Of a stretch of DNA of 64,000 bases, positions 1 to 7,167 are shown piece after piece. Source of the stretch: Pantoea eucrina (GTDB lineage: Bacteria; Pseudomonadota; Gammaproteobacteria; Enterobacterales; Enterobacteriaceae). How positions within the stretch are numbered: position 1 is the first letter of the stretch; the number at the start of each line of letters is the position of its first letter. The translations under genes were made by a program, and so were the position numbers. The notes beneath the pieces are model-generated. The model was given only the letters and a program-made list of their open reading frames with translations, searched no databases and was not told where the DNA came from. The stretch lies in contig NZ_MAYN01000008.1 of NCBI RefSeq assembly GCF_001691555.1, positions 886,617-950,616 on the forward strand, given 5' to 3'.

Positions 1-21
1 GACATGCCATTAAGACGATAG
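1..21 (+). CDS. umuD: Probable 3' end of umuD (partial)
   Basis: The first 21 bases read in frame as Asp-Met-Pro-Leu-Arg-Arg-stop and end 8 bases before the umuC start. umuD normally sits directly upstream of umuC with almost no gap, so this is most likely the last codons of UmuD, the RecA-activated cleavable subunit of polymerase V. Only six residues are visible, so the call rests on position rather than on a motif. The SOS promoter would lie outside the window. Confidence 0.45.
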   Translation, partial: DMPLRR

Positions 22-29
22 GCCCCTAG

Positions 30-1292
30 ATGTTCGCGCTGGTGGACGTTAACGCGTTCTATGCGTCGTGTGAAAAGATATTCCGGCCGGATCTGAAAGG
101 CGCGCCGGTTGTGGTGCTGAGTAACAACGATGGCTGCGTGATCGCCCGGTCGGCTGAGGCCAGAAAGCTGGGTATCAAAATGGGCGCGCCCTATTTTAAA
201 ATGAAAGATGAACTGACGCGTCACAATGTGCGGGTGTTCAGCTCTAATTATGCGCTTTATGCCGATATGAGTGACCGGGTGATGACCACGCTGGAGGAGA
301 TGGCGACAGCCGTTGAAATCTACTCGATTGATGAAGCATTTATGGATCTGACCGGGATGCAGCGCTACACATCGCTGGAAACCTATGGCAGAGCGATCCA
401 GCAGCGGATATACCAGGAGATGCACCTGCTCACAGGGGTGGGTATTGCTCAGACTAAAACGCTGGCAAAACTGGCTAACTATGCAGCTAAAAAATGGACC
501 AAAACCGGCGGGGTGGTGGATCTGTCAGATGCAGAACGGCAGCGCAGACTCATGGCACTGGTGCCGGTAGAAGACGTATGGGGAGTGGGCCGGCGTCTCA
601 GTAAAAAACTGAACGCGATGGGCGTGATCACGGCTAAGGATCTGGCTGATCAAAGCACCTGGGTTATCCGTAAGCACTTCAGCGTGGTGCTGGAACGCAC
701 GGTCAGAGAGCTGCGTGGTGAATCCTGCCTTGAGCTGGAAGCGTTAGCGCCTGACAAACAGCAGATAGTGTGTTCGCGCTCCTTTGGTTCACGCATCACC
801 GAATATCGTGATATGCGCGAGGCGGTCTGCAATTTTGCAGTACGGGCCGCTGAAAAGCTCAGAGCAGAACGCCAGTATTGCCGGCAGATAGCGGTGTTTA
901 TCCGCACCAGCCCGCACGCCGACGATGAGGTATTTTACGGCAATCAGGCGCTGGGCAGGCTGGCTATCCCGACTCACGACAGCCGGGATATTATCCGCGT
1001 GGCGACAGACGCGCTGGATCGTATCTGGCTCGAGGGCCGGAGATATATGAAAGCGGGCGTCATGCTGGGCGATTTTTTTAGCCAGGGCGTGGCGCAGCTT
1101 AACCTGTTTGATGAGTTCCAGCCGCGCGCAAACAGCGCAGCCCTGATGCAGGTAATGGATAAGGTCAACCAGGAAGGCAGGGGGCAACTGTGGTTTGCAG
1201 GGCAGGGGATCGCGAAACCCTGGGCGATGAAGCAGGAAATGTTGTCCCCGTCTTACACGACGCGTTACGCCGATTTGCCGATCGCGAAATAA
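30..1292 (+). CDS. umuC: DNA polymerase V catalytic subunit UmuC
   Basis: This Y-family polymerase performs error-prone translesion synthesis with UmuD'2 during the SOS response. Its 420 residues match the usual ~422. The N-terminal catalytic signature (LVDVNAFYASCEK) carries the first metal-binding Asp, and the palm motif SIDEAF near residue 100 carries the second acidic pair. Helix-hairpin-helix/thumb and little-finger regions follow. The ATG at 30 gives the conserved N-terminus (MFALVDVNAFYAS), so the start is secure. It is the downstream gene of a umuDC operon whose beginning lies outside the window. No frameshift is visible. A chromosomal umuC and a plasmid-type homologue (impB/mucB) cannot be told apart without a tree. 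Confidence 0.96.
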   Translation: MFALVDVNAFYASCEKIFRPDLKGAPVVVLSNNDGCVIARSAEARKLGIKMGAPYFKMKDELTRHNVRVFSSNYALYADMSDRVMTTLEEMATAVEIYSIDEAFMDLTGMQRYTSLETYGRAIQQRIYQEMHLLTGVGIAQTKTLAKLANYAAKKWTKTGGVVDLSDAERQRRLMALVPVEDVWGVGRRLSKKLNAMGVITAKDLADQSTWVIRKHFSVVLERTVRELRGESCLELEALAPDKQQIVCSRSFGSRITEYRDMREAVCNFAVRAAEKLRAERQYCRQIAVFIRTSPHADDEVFYGNQALGRLAIPTHDSRDIIRVATDALDRIWLEGRRYMKAGVMLGDFFSQGVAQLNLFDEFQPRANSAALMQVMDKVNQEGRGQLWFAGQGIAKPWAMKQEMLSPSYTTRYADLPIAK

Positions 1293-1323
1293 CGTCCCTG
1301 TTTCAATTACCCGGCTTTGACAT

Positions 1324-1581
1324 TCAGTTACCCATATCTTCAGGCGTACGCTGGATCACAATTTCCAGCGCGTTGCGGTAGATATCCTGTTTCACAATAT
1401 CCTGTTCCGCTTCAAGCCGCATGATCAGGGCCAGAATGATATCTTTGTTCGTCACGCGGATCTTGCGTGTGGTCAGTTCAAGCCGGATTTCAGAGATGAT
1501 CACACGTTCACTCAGATACTGTTCACCGGTAGTTTTAAAGTAGTCGCTGAGCTGAGACTCCGGGGTAGCAAGCTGTTTCAT
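1324..1581 (-). CDS. AriR/YmgB-family connector protein
   Basis: This 85-residue, all-helical small protein has a C-terminal half that matches E. coli AriR/YmgB well as remembered. The shared pattern is YF..(S/T)G, then NKDIILALI.RLE, then DI.R.ALEIV and a terminal T.EDM. The family (YcgZ, YmgA, AriR, YmgC) acts downstream of the BluR/BluF pair on Rcs signalling, acid resistance and biofilm formation in E. coli. The start at 1581 is preferred over 1608 because a GAGG ribosome site lies 6 bases upstream and the extra nine residues are not family-like. A MerR-type operator/promoter lies 80 bases upstream (1663-1690). A convergent umuC ends 32 bases from its stop. Confidence 0.8.
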   Translation of the reverse strand: MKQLATPESQLSDYFKTTGEQYLSERVIISEIRLELTTRKIRVTNKDIILALIMRLEAEQDIVKQDIYRNALEIVIQRTPEDMGN

Positions 1582-1662
1582 ATTAAGCCTCACAAAAAGA
1601 GAAATCACACATGTTATTGTCTGGCGGTGGCAAAAGCGTATGCTCTCCGCGCTGCAATAAAC

Positions 1663-1690
1663 TTATACAAGATTTTCGTAGTTGTACAAC
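1663..1690 (-). promoter_or_regulatory. MlrA/BluR-type operator and promoter of the AriR-like gene
   Basis: Two 8-bp palindromic elements, TTATACAA (1663-1670) and TTGTACAA (1682-1689), lie 19 bp apart centre to centre. Read on the minus strand they supply a -35-like TTGTAC and, after 16 bp, an extended -10 (TGTATAAG). This arrangement is typical of MerR-family control. E. coli MlrA is reported to bind TTGTACA-N12-TGTACAA at csgD, and BluR is its paralog, so this is plausibly a BluR-type site. The rest of the 391-bp gap (1582-1973) shows no convincing gene. Confidence 0.6.
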
Positions 1691-1973
1691 TCGCGCAGCG
1701 CTCTTTTGTGTGGTCGTACGTGTAAATGATATGCATCAAAATAGGCGCGCTATTTTTTGGATCGATCATTTCCTTTATAAGCAGGACGTTAGTGCAGCGC
1801 GGAACAAAGCGCACAATCTTCACGCGAACCGCGCTGAAAGAGAAATTTTGTGCGCGGTTGATCCGGCAGAGGCCGGGAGCGGATTTTCACCCATTTTATT
1901 TTGCTAAACGCAGCGCGAAATCTGTAAGTCAGGCTACTTTTAATGCTCAGACCAATAATCAACAGAGGTGCGC

Positions 1974-2285
1974 ATGCACTCACAACAGGTCAGTATCAAT
2001 CTGTACGCTTTGGCGATTCGTAAACTTGCTGCCGCTCACCAGACAGGAAAAGATCTTAGCGACGTAAAACACCAGGTCGATGCGGTTATTCAGACGATGA
2101 AAGAGGGGATGACCGTTGATAAAACGGAGCAAATCGAGATGTGGGGTGAGCTGCTGGCGATCCTCGATAACTGTAGCCGCAATACGGCTCATCCTTCATG
2201 GATCACCGTTATCAATCACGCGCGTTATCGGGTAAAGAGCAGAAAAAACACTGCAGTACAGTATTACCGGCAAATCAGCGCCTGA
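1974..2285 (+). CDS. Hypothetical small helical protein
   Basis: This 103-residue protein of unknown function has no signal peptide or membrane segment and is predicted mostly helical (IRKLAAAHQTGKDLSDVKHQV). The C-terminus is basic (RYRVKSRKN). The ATG at 1974 has AGAGG five bases upstream; an in-frame GTG at 1968 overlaps that ribosome site and is less likely. A rho-independent terminator follows directly (2294-2323), which supports a real single-gene transcript. A distant relation to the AriR-like neighbour is possible, but I cannot show it. Confidence 0.6.
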   Translation: MHSQQVSINLYALAIRKLAAAHQTGKDLSDVKHQVDAVIQTMKEGMTVDKTEQIEMWGELLAILDNCSRNTAHPSWITVINHARYRVKSRKNTAVQYYRQISA

Positions 2286-2293
2286 TAAAACAC

Positions 2294-2323
2294 TGCCGAT
2301 CGTGACGATCGGCAATAATTTTT
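2294..2323 (+). terminator. Rho-independent terminator
   Basis: A perfect 9-bp stem (TGCCGATCG / CGATCGGCA, loop TGA) is followed by ATAATTTTT. It sits 9 bases after the stop of the hypothetical gene at 1974-2285. Confidence 0.85.
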
Positions 2324-2333
2324 CAGCCTGATA

Positions 2334-2726
2334 TCAGGGCTCATCAATACGGGAAACTTTCAGGTGCGCACTGTTGCCTTTGCCATAGACTTTGCCGCTA
2401 ACGCGGATTTTGTCGGTGGCATCATAGGTTTTACCTTTAAAGGTCTCAGCAGGTGCATCAATACGCACGGTGCCTGAGCTGTCGCGGAACTGATAGCTGT
2501 TATCACCGATCTTTTTGAGGATGTACCCTTCAAGGGTTACGTATCCGCCCTGACGGAAATCGCGGATCAGCGACACGCGCGTCTGACCGGTATCTTCTGA
2601 TCCTTTATAGCCTGCATCTTCTTTATGCTGCGGCGGCGGCGTTTCACCCGCTTCAAATCCCCCTTTTTCAGCGTAAGCGCCAAAGCTCAGACACAGCATC
2701 ACAGCAGCCCATGTAATTTTATTCAT
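2334..2726 (-). CDS. YgiW/YdeI-family periplasmic OB-fold stress protein
   Basis: This 130-residue exported protein has a signal peptide of about 19 residues ending in AYA, then a short linker rich in Pro/Gly/Glu. The BOF (bacterial OB-fold) domain runs from about residue 45 and shows the typical pattern VSLIRDF..GGYVTLEGYI, then DSSGTVRIDAP and KIRVSGKV. Family members YgiW, YdeI and VisP help cells survive peroxide, cationic peptides and envelope stress in the periplasm. The start at 2726 is fixed by the signal peptide and a GGAG ribosome site; an upstream in-frame extension to 2819 would bury the signal peptide. It is a single gene here, convergent with the hypothetical gene. Confidence 0.87.
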   Translation of the reverse strand: MNKITWAAVMLCLSFGAYAEKGGFEAGETPPPQHKEDAGYKGSEDTGQTRVSLIRDFRQGGYVTLEGYILKKIGDNSYQFRDSSGTVRIDAPAETFKGKTYDATDKIRVSGKVYGKGNSAHLKVSRIDEP

Positions 2727-2867
2727 GTCACTCTCCTTGAAATCAATCGACCCGTTAAGCATGGCACAGGTTTCGCCGGGGAGCAGGGGGAGAGCAAAAT
2801 TAATAGAGCGTCTGAACAAAAGGTATACAGAAGAAGAAAGGAGGCATCGCGTGGGTACATTTGTACA

Positions 2868-2907
2868 GCAATAAAAAAGCCAGCACCCGGTCTGGCTTTT
2901 TTATTGC
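2868..2907 (-). terminator. Strong bidirectional terminator
   Basis: A perfect 16-bp inverted repeat (2868-2883 and 2892-2907) has the core AAAAAAGCCAG / CTGGCTTTTTT and an 8-base loop. The symmetric A and T runs let it work on both strands. It ends the transcript of the small gene at 2939-3112. Confidence 0.9.
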
Positions 2908-2938
2908 GCTGAGCAGCCGTCTGATTATGTGCAGACAG

Positions 2939-3112
2939 TCAGGGCAGCGAAAGCCGGCCACTGATAACCCGATAGCCTGATCCGGCAAAGGCGTCAGCAT
3001 CAAGCGGCTCTTTTTTGCCTGGGCCAAACCATCGCGGGTTGTGCTCTCCCGCGTAATACCACACTTCCGGTTCCGTTGTGGCTGATTCCACCCAGTAATA
3101 GCCTTCCTGCAT
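2939..3112 (-). CDS. Small paralog family protein 1 (GYYWV...EPEVW)
   Basis: This 57-residue protein of unknown function begins with the signature M-x-x-G-Y-Y-W-V, followed ten residues later by EPEVWYY. It is clearly related to the products of 3197-3373 and 4488-4676. A consensus AGGAGG site lies 8 bases before the ATG, a CTATAGT -10-like element lies further upstream, and a strong terminator follows 32 bases after the stop, so a complete transcription unit is visible. The protein is soluble, aromatic-rich and without cysteines. Because three copies share sequence and strong translation signals, I consider it a real gene despite its size. Confidence 0.78.
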   Translation of the reverse strand: MQEGYYWVESATTEPEVWYYAGEHNPRWFGPGKKEPLDADAFAGSGYRVISGRLSLP

Positions 3113-3196
3113 CGTCTTATCCTCCTGCGAGGACTATAGTTCAGCTGCGCTACGCTTAACAGCACTGCGCGCCATTCTCTACAGAAAAATGTGCCG

Positions 3197-3373
3197 TCAG
3201 TGCTCTTCAGGAGGCGTCAGTTTCTCGCTGAGAAGCACAAAGCCCGCGGATTTAAAGCGCGCCAGAGAGAGAGGTATTGGCTCCATGGGCCGGTAAAAGC
3301 CGCGCCCCGCATCCCAGAACCAGACCTCTGGCTCAGTTGTTCTGCTACCCACCCAGTAAAAACCCGTTTCCAT
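3197..3373 (-). CDS. Small paralog family protein 2 (GFYWV...EPEVW)
   Basis: This 58-residue protein of unknown function shows the family pattern M-x-x-G-F-Y-W-V, then TTEPEVWFW, then F.RP and a conserved hydrophobic end (GFVLLSEKL). It lies in tandem upstream of paralog 1 on the same strand, 84 bases away, with its own GGAG site 8 bases before the ATG. The shared TTEPEVW stretch with paralog 1 suggests a tandem duplication. There is no terminator between the two, so co-transcription is possible. Confidence 0.75.
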   Translation of the reverse strand: METGFYWVGSRTTEPEVWFWDAGRGFYRPMEPIPLSLARFKSAGFVLLSEKLTPPEEH

Positions 3374-3996
3374 TAGTGCTCTCCAGAAATGAATGAAGGC
3401 ACGCCTTCTTAAATTTCCGCAAAATGATGTATCAGGTAAAGTCGATAATCAATCTTGTTTACCGCTTCGCTTATTTTACAACTTACCTTGTGAGGTGCCG
3501 AATATCCTCTGGCTATGCACAACATACGTATCTGCATTAACCAGAATACGGCTCCTGTTCATTATCAGTCTGAATTTCATTACCAGGTGCAGCACAGCAG
3601 AAGCCTGTTATCCGGGGGTTAACGTTCAGCCTGCCTGCGCTTTCCGATTAACAGCAATGCCGTGCCAGACAGGCTTCGGCTTTCACTGCCAGGTTTACAT
3701 TTAACGGCCGAAATCGATTTCACACTTTACACGGAGTCAGGCTAAGTTGTACAGCTCATCAAAGTTGTACAGCTTTGCGCTGGTTGTATAGAAGCGTCTG
3801 GTGTTTTAATTCCCGTAACGAAAAGGCGTTGCGTTTTGCTTTAATTTTAAACAAAAGAGAAGGCTCAGGGCTGATTAAGCTGATGATAGGCGAGACAAAA
3901 TCGGGAGCACTGAAATTATGCGCGTTTGAAATAAAAAGTACGATCTCATCTGACCGCACGAATTGATAAAGCGCAACTTATACGAATGGAGAAATC
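3374..3996. other. AT-rich intergenic stretch with a candidate regulated promoter
   Basis: There is no convincing protein gene in this 620-bp stretch; a 103-codon frame at 3393-3704 has no ribosome site or recognisable composition. The stretch between the paralog-2 promoter side and about 3740 is featureless. A plus-strand operator/promoter is described separately at 3748-3792. Its leader would run about 200 bases to a 27-codon ORF. Confidence 0.5.
3748..3792 (+). promoter_or_regulatory. TTGTACA-type operator array with promoter
   Basis: Three related elements follow each other: TTGTACAG (3748-3755), TTGTACAG (3765-3772) and TTGTATAG (3784-3791). The second and third form TTGTAC-N16-TATAGA with an extended TG, the same architecture as the promoters at 1663-1690 and 9318-9343 but on the plus strand. 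It is plausibly a third target of a MlrA/BluR-type MerR regulator. What is transcribed is uncertain. Confidence 0.5.
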
Positions 3997-4080
3997 ATGT
4001 ATAACTTCAGGTGTTATGTATGGCGTTATCAGGCGCCTTTTTATCTGACTGGCCAGGCCCGCTCGGGACTGAAACAGTAA
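3997..4080 (+). CDS. Candidate 27-residue small protein
   Basis: The ORF starts with ATG seven bases after a good GGAG site and ends with TAA. It encodes a basic, aromatic-rich peptide (MYNFRCYVWRYQAPFYL then TGQARSGLKQ). It lies downstream of the operator-like promoter at 3748-3792. No homologue comes to mind. The length is too short for composition statistics, so it could be chance; the ribosome site is the main support. Confidence 0.35.
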   Translation: MYNFRCYVWRYQAPFYLTGQARSGLKQ

Positions 4081-4487
4081 ATGAGTTTTACAGCTGTATA
4101 ATTAACCGCGTAATACGCTGCTGAGTAATAGAAAAAAAACTCCATAGATGAATATAATTCATAGCAGATTTACTGCTGAATATGATTATCCTCTTTTCAT
4201 GCAAAACAAAATCTATTTCATACAAAGTTGTCAGGACAATGAACCCGGTATTCCTGTTGTTTTTTCTGAAACGAAGAGCGCGTTAATAACCAGATTTATT
4301 TCCGCATTCTGAACTGGCTGCCAGCAAAACAGGCGCGGGACGGTAACCGGTAATGGCAGCCTGATCGTTTGCTGTTGCTATCGGGAGTCGCTCCGCTTTA
4401 CCGCGAACAGAACGACAGCTGCTACACTTACAGATGCCGTGAACAGCGGCGGTGAATGTCAGTGCTGAAACAGAGGCGAGCAGGCTT
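4081..4487. other. AT-rich intergenic stretch
   Basis: I see no gene in these ~400 bases. Near the right end a CTACACT element (4422-4428) resembles a sigma-S/sigma-70 -10 hexamer and could drive the small gene at 4488. No terminator or repeat was recognised. Confidence 0.4.
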
Positions 4488-4676
4488 ATGAAAGATGGAT
4501 ATTACTGGGTGAAAGATGGTGAGCGCTACCCGGAGGTATGGTTCTATCAGCGGCAGTTTGGCTGGTTTCGTCCCTGCAGCGCGGTTCCGATGACGCAGCG
4601 CACCTTTGAAATGATGAAGTATGTCATCCTCAGCGAGCGGCTTGATGCGCCTGCAAAGCAGCTGCAGGCGCAGTAA
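4488..4676 (+). CDS. Small paralog family protein 3 (GYYWV...YPEVW)
   Basis: This 62-residue protein of unknown function shows the family signature M-x-x-G-Y-Y-W-V, then PEVWFY, then GWFRP and YVILSERL, aligned end to end with paralog 2. The start at 4488 is chosen by alignment with the other two copies and an upstream CAGG/GAGG; an in-frame ATG at 4452 would add 12 unrelated residues. It is convergent with the BLUF-EAL gene and lies opposite in strand to paralogs 1 and 2. Confidence 0.75.
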   Translation: MKDGYYWVKDGERYPEVWFYQRQFGWFRPCSAVPMTQRTFEMMKYVILSERLDAPAKQLQAQ

Positions 4677-4707
4677 ATCGTAGTCAGAGATGCGCTTCTG
4701 ACGGATG

Positions 4708-5919
4708 CTATCTGATTTCAGGCCATGCGATTGACGGAAATGCATTCAGCATTGGCCGCGCAAAAAGATAGCCCTGAAACTGATTAATACCGGCTGCTTC
4801 AAGCCACATCCACTCTTCTGCTTTTTCAACGCCTTCGGCCACTACGGCAATTTCCAGTGAAGCGCAGCATTTAATAATCGCATGCACAATTGCCTGCTTC
4901 GGGCCGCTTTTATGAACGTCACTGATAATTTCGCGATCGATTTTTATTTTATCGGGCTGAAATTTTGCCAGCAGAGAGAGTCCGGCAAAGCCGGCACCAA
5001 AATCATCCAGCGCCAGACTGATACCGGCAGCCTTTAACTTCCGCACTTCCGCTGTAAATTCATCAGCGCGTGAAATGATTTCATTCTCTGTGACTTCCAC
5101 CACGATTTGCTCAGGAATGAGACCGCTGGCGTGGATCTCTGCAAGCAAAAAATCTACCGCATGGGGTACGGTCACCAGAGACATCGGCAGCAGATTGATA
5201 GTGAGTGTATGCTGCCCCAGCCCGAGCTTGCTGGCGAGATTGAATGCCAGGCTTTTTGACTGAATATCGGCCCGATAAACCGCATCACCACCAAAGGCGG
5301 CGAAATACTCTTCCGGCGCACCGCCGGAAGGCGTGCGGATCAGCGCTTCATAGGCAGCAATGCGCCGTGAAAAGGGATCCACAATAGGCTGGAAAGCAAA
5401 GCGGCAATCCTGAATGAAATGCTGAAAGTCATTCAGCTCGCGGAGTGCTGTATCATCTTCGACAAACTCCCACGTGTTCGCCGGGGGGATTTCAAAATAG
5501 TTCTCTTTTTCACGCGCCTCAACAAAGGTACGCAAAAACTGCAGTGCACGATCGTCGTAGGTCAGCTGATGGCGTGATGTACCTTTATCAAGTACGGCCT
5601 GCAGCACGCTGCTTCTGGCGTGCTGACGCAGATCAAACAGCTCCATACCGGTATTACCAAAGCGGCGCGCCGGCGCAAAATCATGCATCAGCTCTACCAG
5701 GTTGTGATGACGTGCATCCTGACGAATACGCTCATAAATATGCCTGACAGCGCGATCCGGTCCTTCCAGAAGCTGAAAGAAATGCCGGCCATCAAATAAT
5801 AAAATGCCGGTTATGCCCGACAGCGCATTTTTGGTGTTTGCGCGGGCCACAATATCTTCAAGAACTCTGACGGGAACATGTTCATCAAGATGACTGCGGT
5901 AAAGAATAGTGGTCAGCAT
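4708..5919 (-). CDS. bluF: BLUF-EAL blue-light sensor (BluF/BlrP1 type)
   Basis: This 403-residue cytoplasmic photoreceptor binds FAD. The BLUF domain (about 1-95) keeps Tyr7, Asn31 and Gln49, the residues of the flavin hydrogen-bond switch. A linker and an EAL domain (about 170-400) follow. E. coli BluF has a degenerate EAL domain and works by binding the MerR-like repressor BluR. Here the catalytic set is intact: E191-A-L, Asn242, E275-x-x-E278, D305-D306, Lys326, E362-G-V-E365 and Gln382, as in the active Klebsiella phosphodiesterase BlrP1. It may therefore hydrolyse c-di-GMP in light as well as, or instead of, antagonising a repressor. No bluR gene lies in the window. Sequence over the N-terminal half is very close to E. 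coli BluF. Confidence 0.93.
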   Translation of the reverse strand: MLTTILYRSHLDEHVPVRVLEDIVARANTKNALSGITGILLFDGRHFFQLLEGPDRAVRHIYERIRQDARHHNLVELMHDFAPARRFGNTGMELFDLRQHARSSVLQAVLDKGTSRHQLTYDDRALQFLRTFVEAREKENYFEIPPANTWEFVEDDTALRELNDFQHFIQDCRFAFQPIVDPFSRRIAAYEALIRTPSGGAPEEYFAAFGGDAVYRADIQSKSLAFNLASKLGLGQHTLTINLLPMSLVTVPHAVDFLLAEIHASGLIPEQIVVEVTENEIISRADEFTAEVRKLKAAGISLALDDFGAGFAGLSLLAKFQPDKIKIDREIISDVHKSGPKQAIVHAIIKCCASLEIAVVAEGVEKAEEWMWLEAAGINQFQGYLFARPMLNAFPSIAWPEIR

Positions 5920-6161
5920 GCAATTGTCCTGCCGGAACGTTATTTAAGCCTCTACATTAACCGTCGAACCGGCAAAGATGTCCAGCCCGGAGAGGCTAAA
6001 TCAGCATAAAATTTACCTATTTATCTGATAAGCGCGGCGGCATAACAGGCGTCAATTCAATTTATCAATCGGACGAAATGAATATGCACTAACGATAAAT
6101 ATTTTCGATTGAATAGATTAACGAAATGCGTATCTTAAACGGCGTTAGCCGGAGGAATAAA

Positions 6162-6407
6162 ATGTTACGCGATTACTTAAAACTGGACGCAGAAGATCGT
6201 CTGATTGAGCAGGATACACAGGCTGCGAGGCAGGATCGGGAAGCCACTACCCGCTGGCAGATCACAGACAGCCAGGGCAGGGCAAAAGGAAGCGTCGTGC
6301 TGAGCGACAGATTTACTACCCGCCGCTCATGGAACGTGAACTACCGTATTACGCAGACGGATGCATCAGGCCGGGTTGTTATCGATCGCCTGACCGACGT
6401 TCTGTAA
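6162..6407 (+). CDS. Hypothetical protein
   Basis: This 81-residue soluble protein of unknown function has a charged N-terminal helix (LRDYLKLDAEDRLIEQ) and a C-terminal part that looks beta-rich (VVLSDRFTTRRSWNVNYRI). The ATG at 6162 has GGAGG 8 bases upstream, which decides it over an in-frame ATG at 6126. A terminator follows at 6429-6449. It is divergent from bluF across a 242-bp AT-rich gap. Confidence 0.65.
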   Translation: MLRDYLKLDAEDRLIEQDTQAARQDREATTRWQITDSQGRAKGSVVLSDRFTTRRSWNVNYRITQTDASGRVVIDRLTDVL

Positions 6408-6428
6408 CAGGTAAATACCCTATGCCAC

Positions 6429-6449
6429 ACCCGCCCCGTGCGGGTTTTT
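6429..6449 (+). terminator. Rho-independent terminator
   Basis: A stem ACCCGC / GCGGGT with loop CCCGT runs into five T residues, 22 bases after the 6162-6407 gene. It touches the stop codon of the opposite-strand repressor gene. Confidence 0.75.
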
Positions 6450-7104
6450 ACCGATCGTCAGCGCGGTAACGCCGGCGCTGCTCAGCCAGCACGCCGATAA
6501 TCTGCACCTCATGTCTGTCCGTGCGCAGCACAGGATAATCTTCATTAACCGGACGCAATAAAAAATGCTCTTCGTTCTGAGAAGGAGAGTGCACCCGTAA
6601 CATTCTGACCAGCGCCTGCCCGGCATACAGCGCCAGCACAACCTCACCGGGTGCTGCAGATCGCTGTGGTTCAAATATCAGCAAATCGCCGGGCAGAAAG
6701 GCTGGCTGCATGGAATGATCGTTCAGCTGAACGGCGACAGCACTGTCGCTTACCGCATTGTCACAGTAGAGGAAGCGATCCGCTTCCCGCTGCAGCTGCA
6801 GGCGGGTCTCATCCAGCCAGCCGGTGACCTGCTGCAGCGTCAGCAGCGGCACAGCCCGCACGCTGCTGTGGCTGCTGACGACCGCAAACGGTTCCCCCTC
6901 ACCATCAAACAGCCATGCCGCCGGGCACTGGAGCAGCTCTGCCAGCCGGAGCAGGTGTTCGCCGCGCGGCAGCGTCTCATTTTTTTCCCATTGTGAAATG
7001 GCTACGTGCGACACCCCGACGTCTGCCGCCAGCTGCTGCTGGGTGAGTTTCAGTATTTTACGGCGAGCGCGAATACGCTGGCCTGGCGTTTCCTGATTCT
7101 GCAT
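6448..7104 (-). CDS. Phage CI-like repressor (XRE HTH + S24 domain, apparently non-cleavable)
   Basis: This is a 218-residue repressor. An XRE helix-turn-helix (about 9-65, LTQQQLAADVGVSHVAISQWE) is followed by a linker and a peptidase S24/LexA-type C-terminal domain. The nucleophile Ser131 is present (DHSMQPAFLPGDLL). The position of the catalytic lysine (V-K-x-L in LexA) reads V166-R167-M-L, and the usual Ala-Gly cleavage site after VPLLxxxQ reads Val93-Thr94. So RecA-stimulated self-cleavage looks unlikely. Two TTAAGTATACTTAA-like operators lie in its own promoter region, facing a divergent small-protein cassette it probably represses. An AGGAG site precedes the ATG. Confidence 0.88.
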   Translation of the reverse strand: MQNQETPGQRIRARRKILKLTQQQLAADVGVSHVAISQWEKNETLPRGEHLLRLAELLQCPAAWLFDGEGEPFAVVSSHSSVRAVPLLTLQQVTGWLDETRLQLQREADRFLYCDNAVSDSAVAVQLNDHSMQPAFLPGDLLIFEPQRSAAPGEVVLALYAGQALVRMLRVHSPSQNEEHFLLRPVNEDYPVLRTDRHEVQIIGVLAEQRRRYRADDR

Positions 7105-7128
7105 CTTGACAACTCCTGAAAGATTTAC

Positions 7129-7167
7129 TTAAGTATACTTAAATTAATTGATTAAAGTAAACTTAAA
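7129..7167. promoter_or_regulatory. Candidate operators of the CI-like repressor
   Basis: A perfect 14-bp palindrome TTAAGTATACTTAA (7129-7142) is followed 25 bp further on, centre to centre, by a near copy AAAGTAAACTTAAA (7154-7167). Both lie between the repressor and the divergent cassette. Such repeated short palindromes are what CI-type dimers bind. They overlap the likely promoters for both directions. Confidence 0.6.

Noticed and set aside
3393..3704. 103-codon frame in the AT-rich gap
   Set aside because: No ribosome site, no recognisable domain, and composition typical of non-coding DNA.
4452..4487. Longer N-terminus for small paralog 3
   Set aside because: The 12 extra residues have no match in the other two copies, while the start at 4488 aligns exactly.
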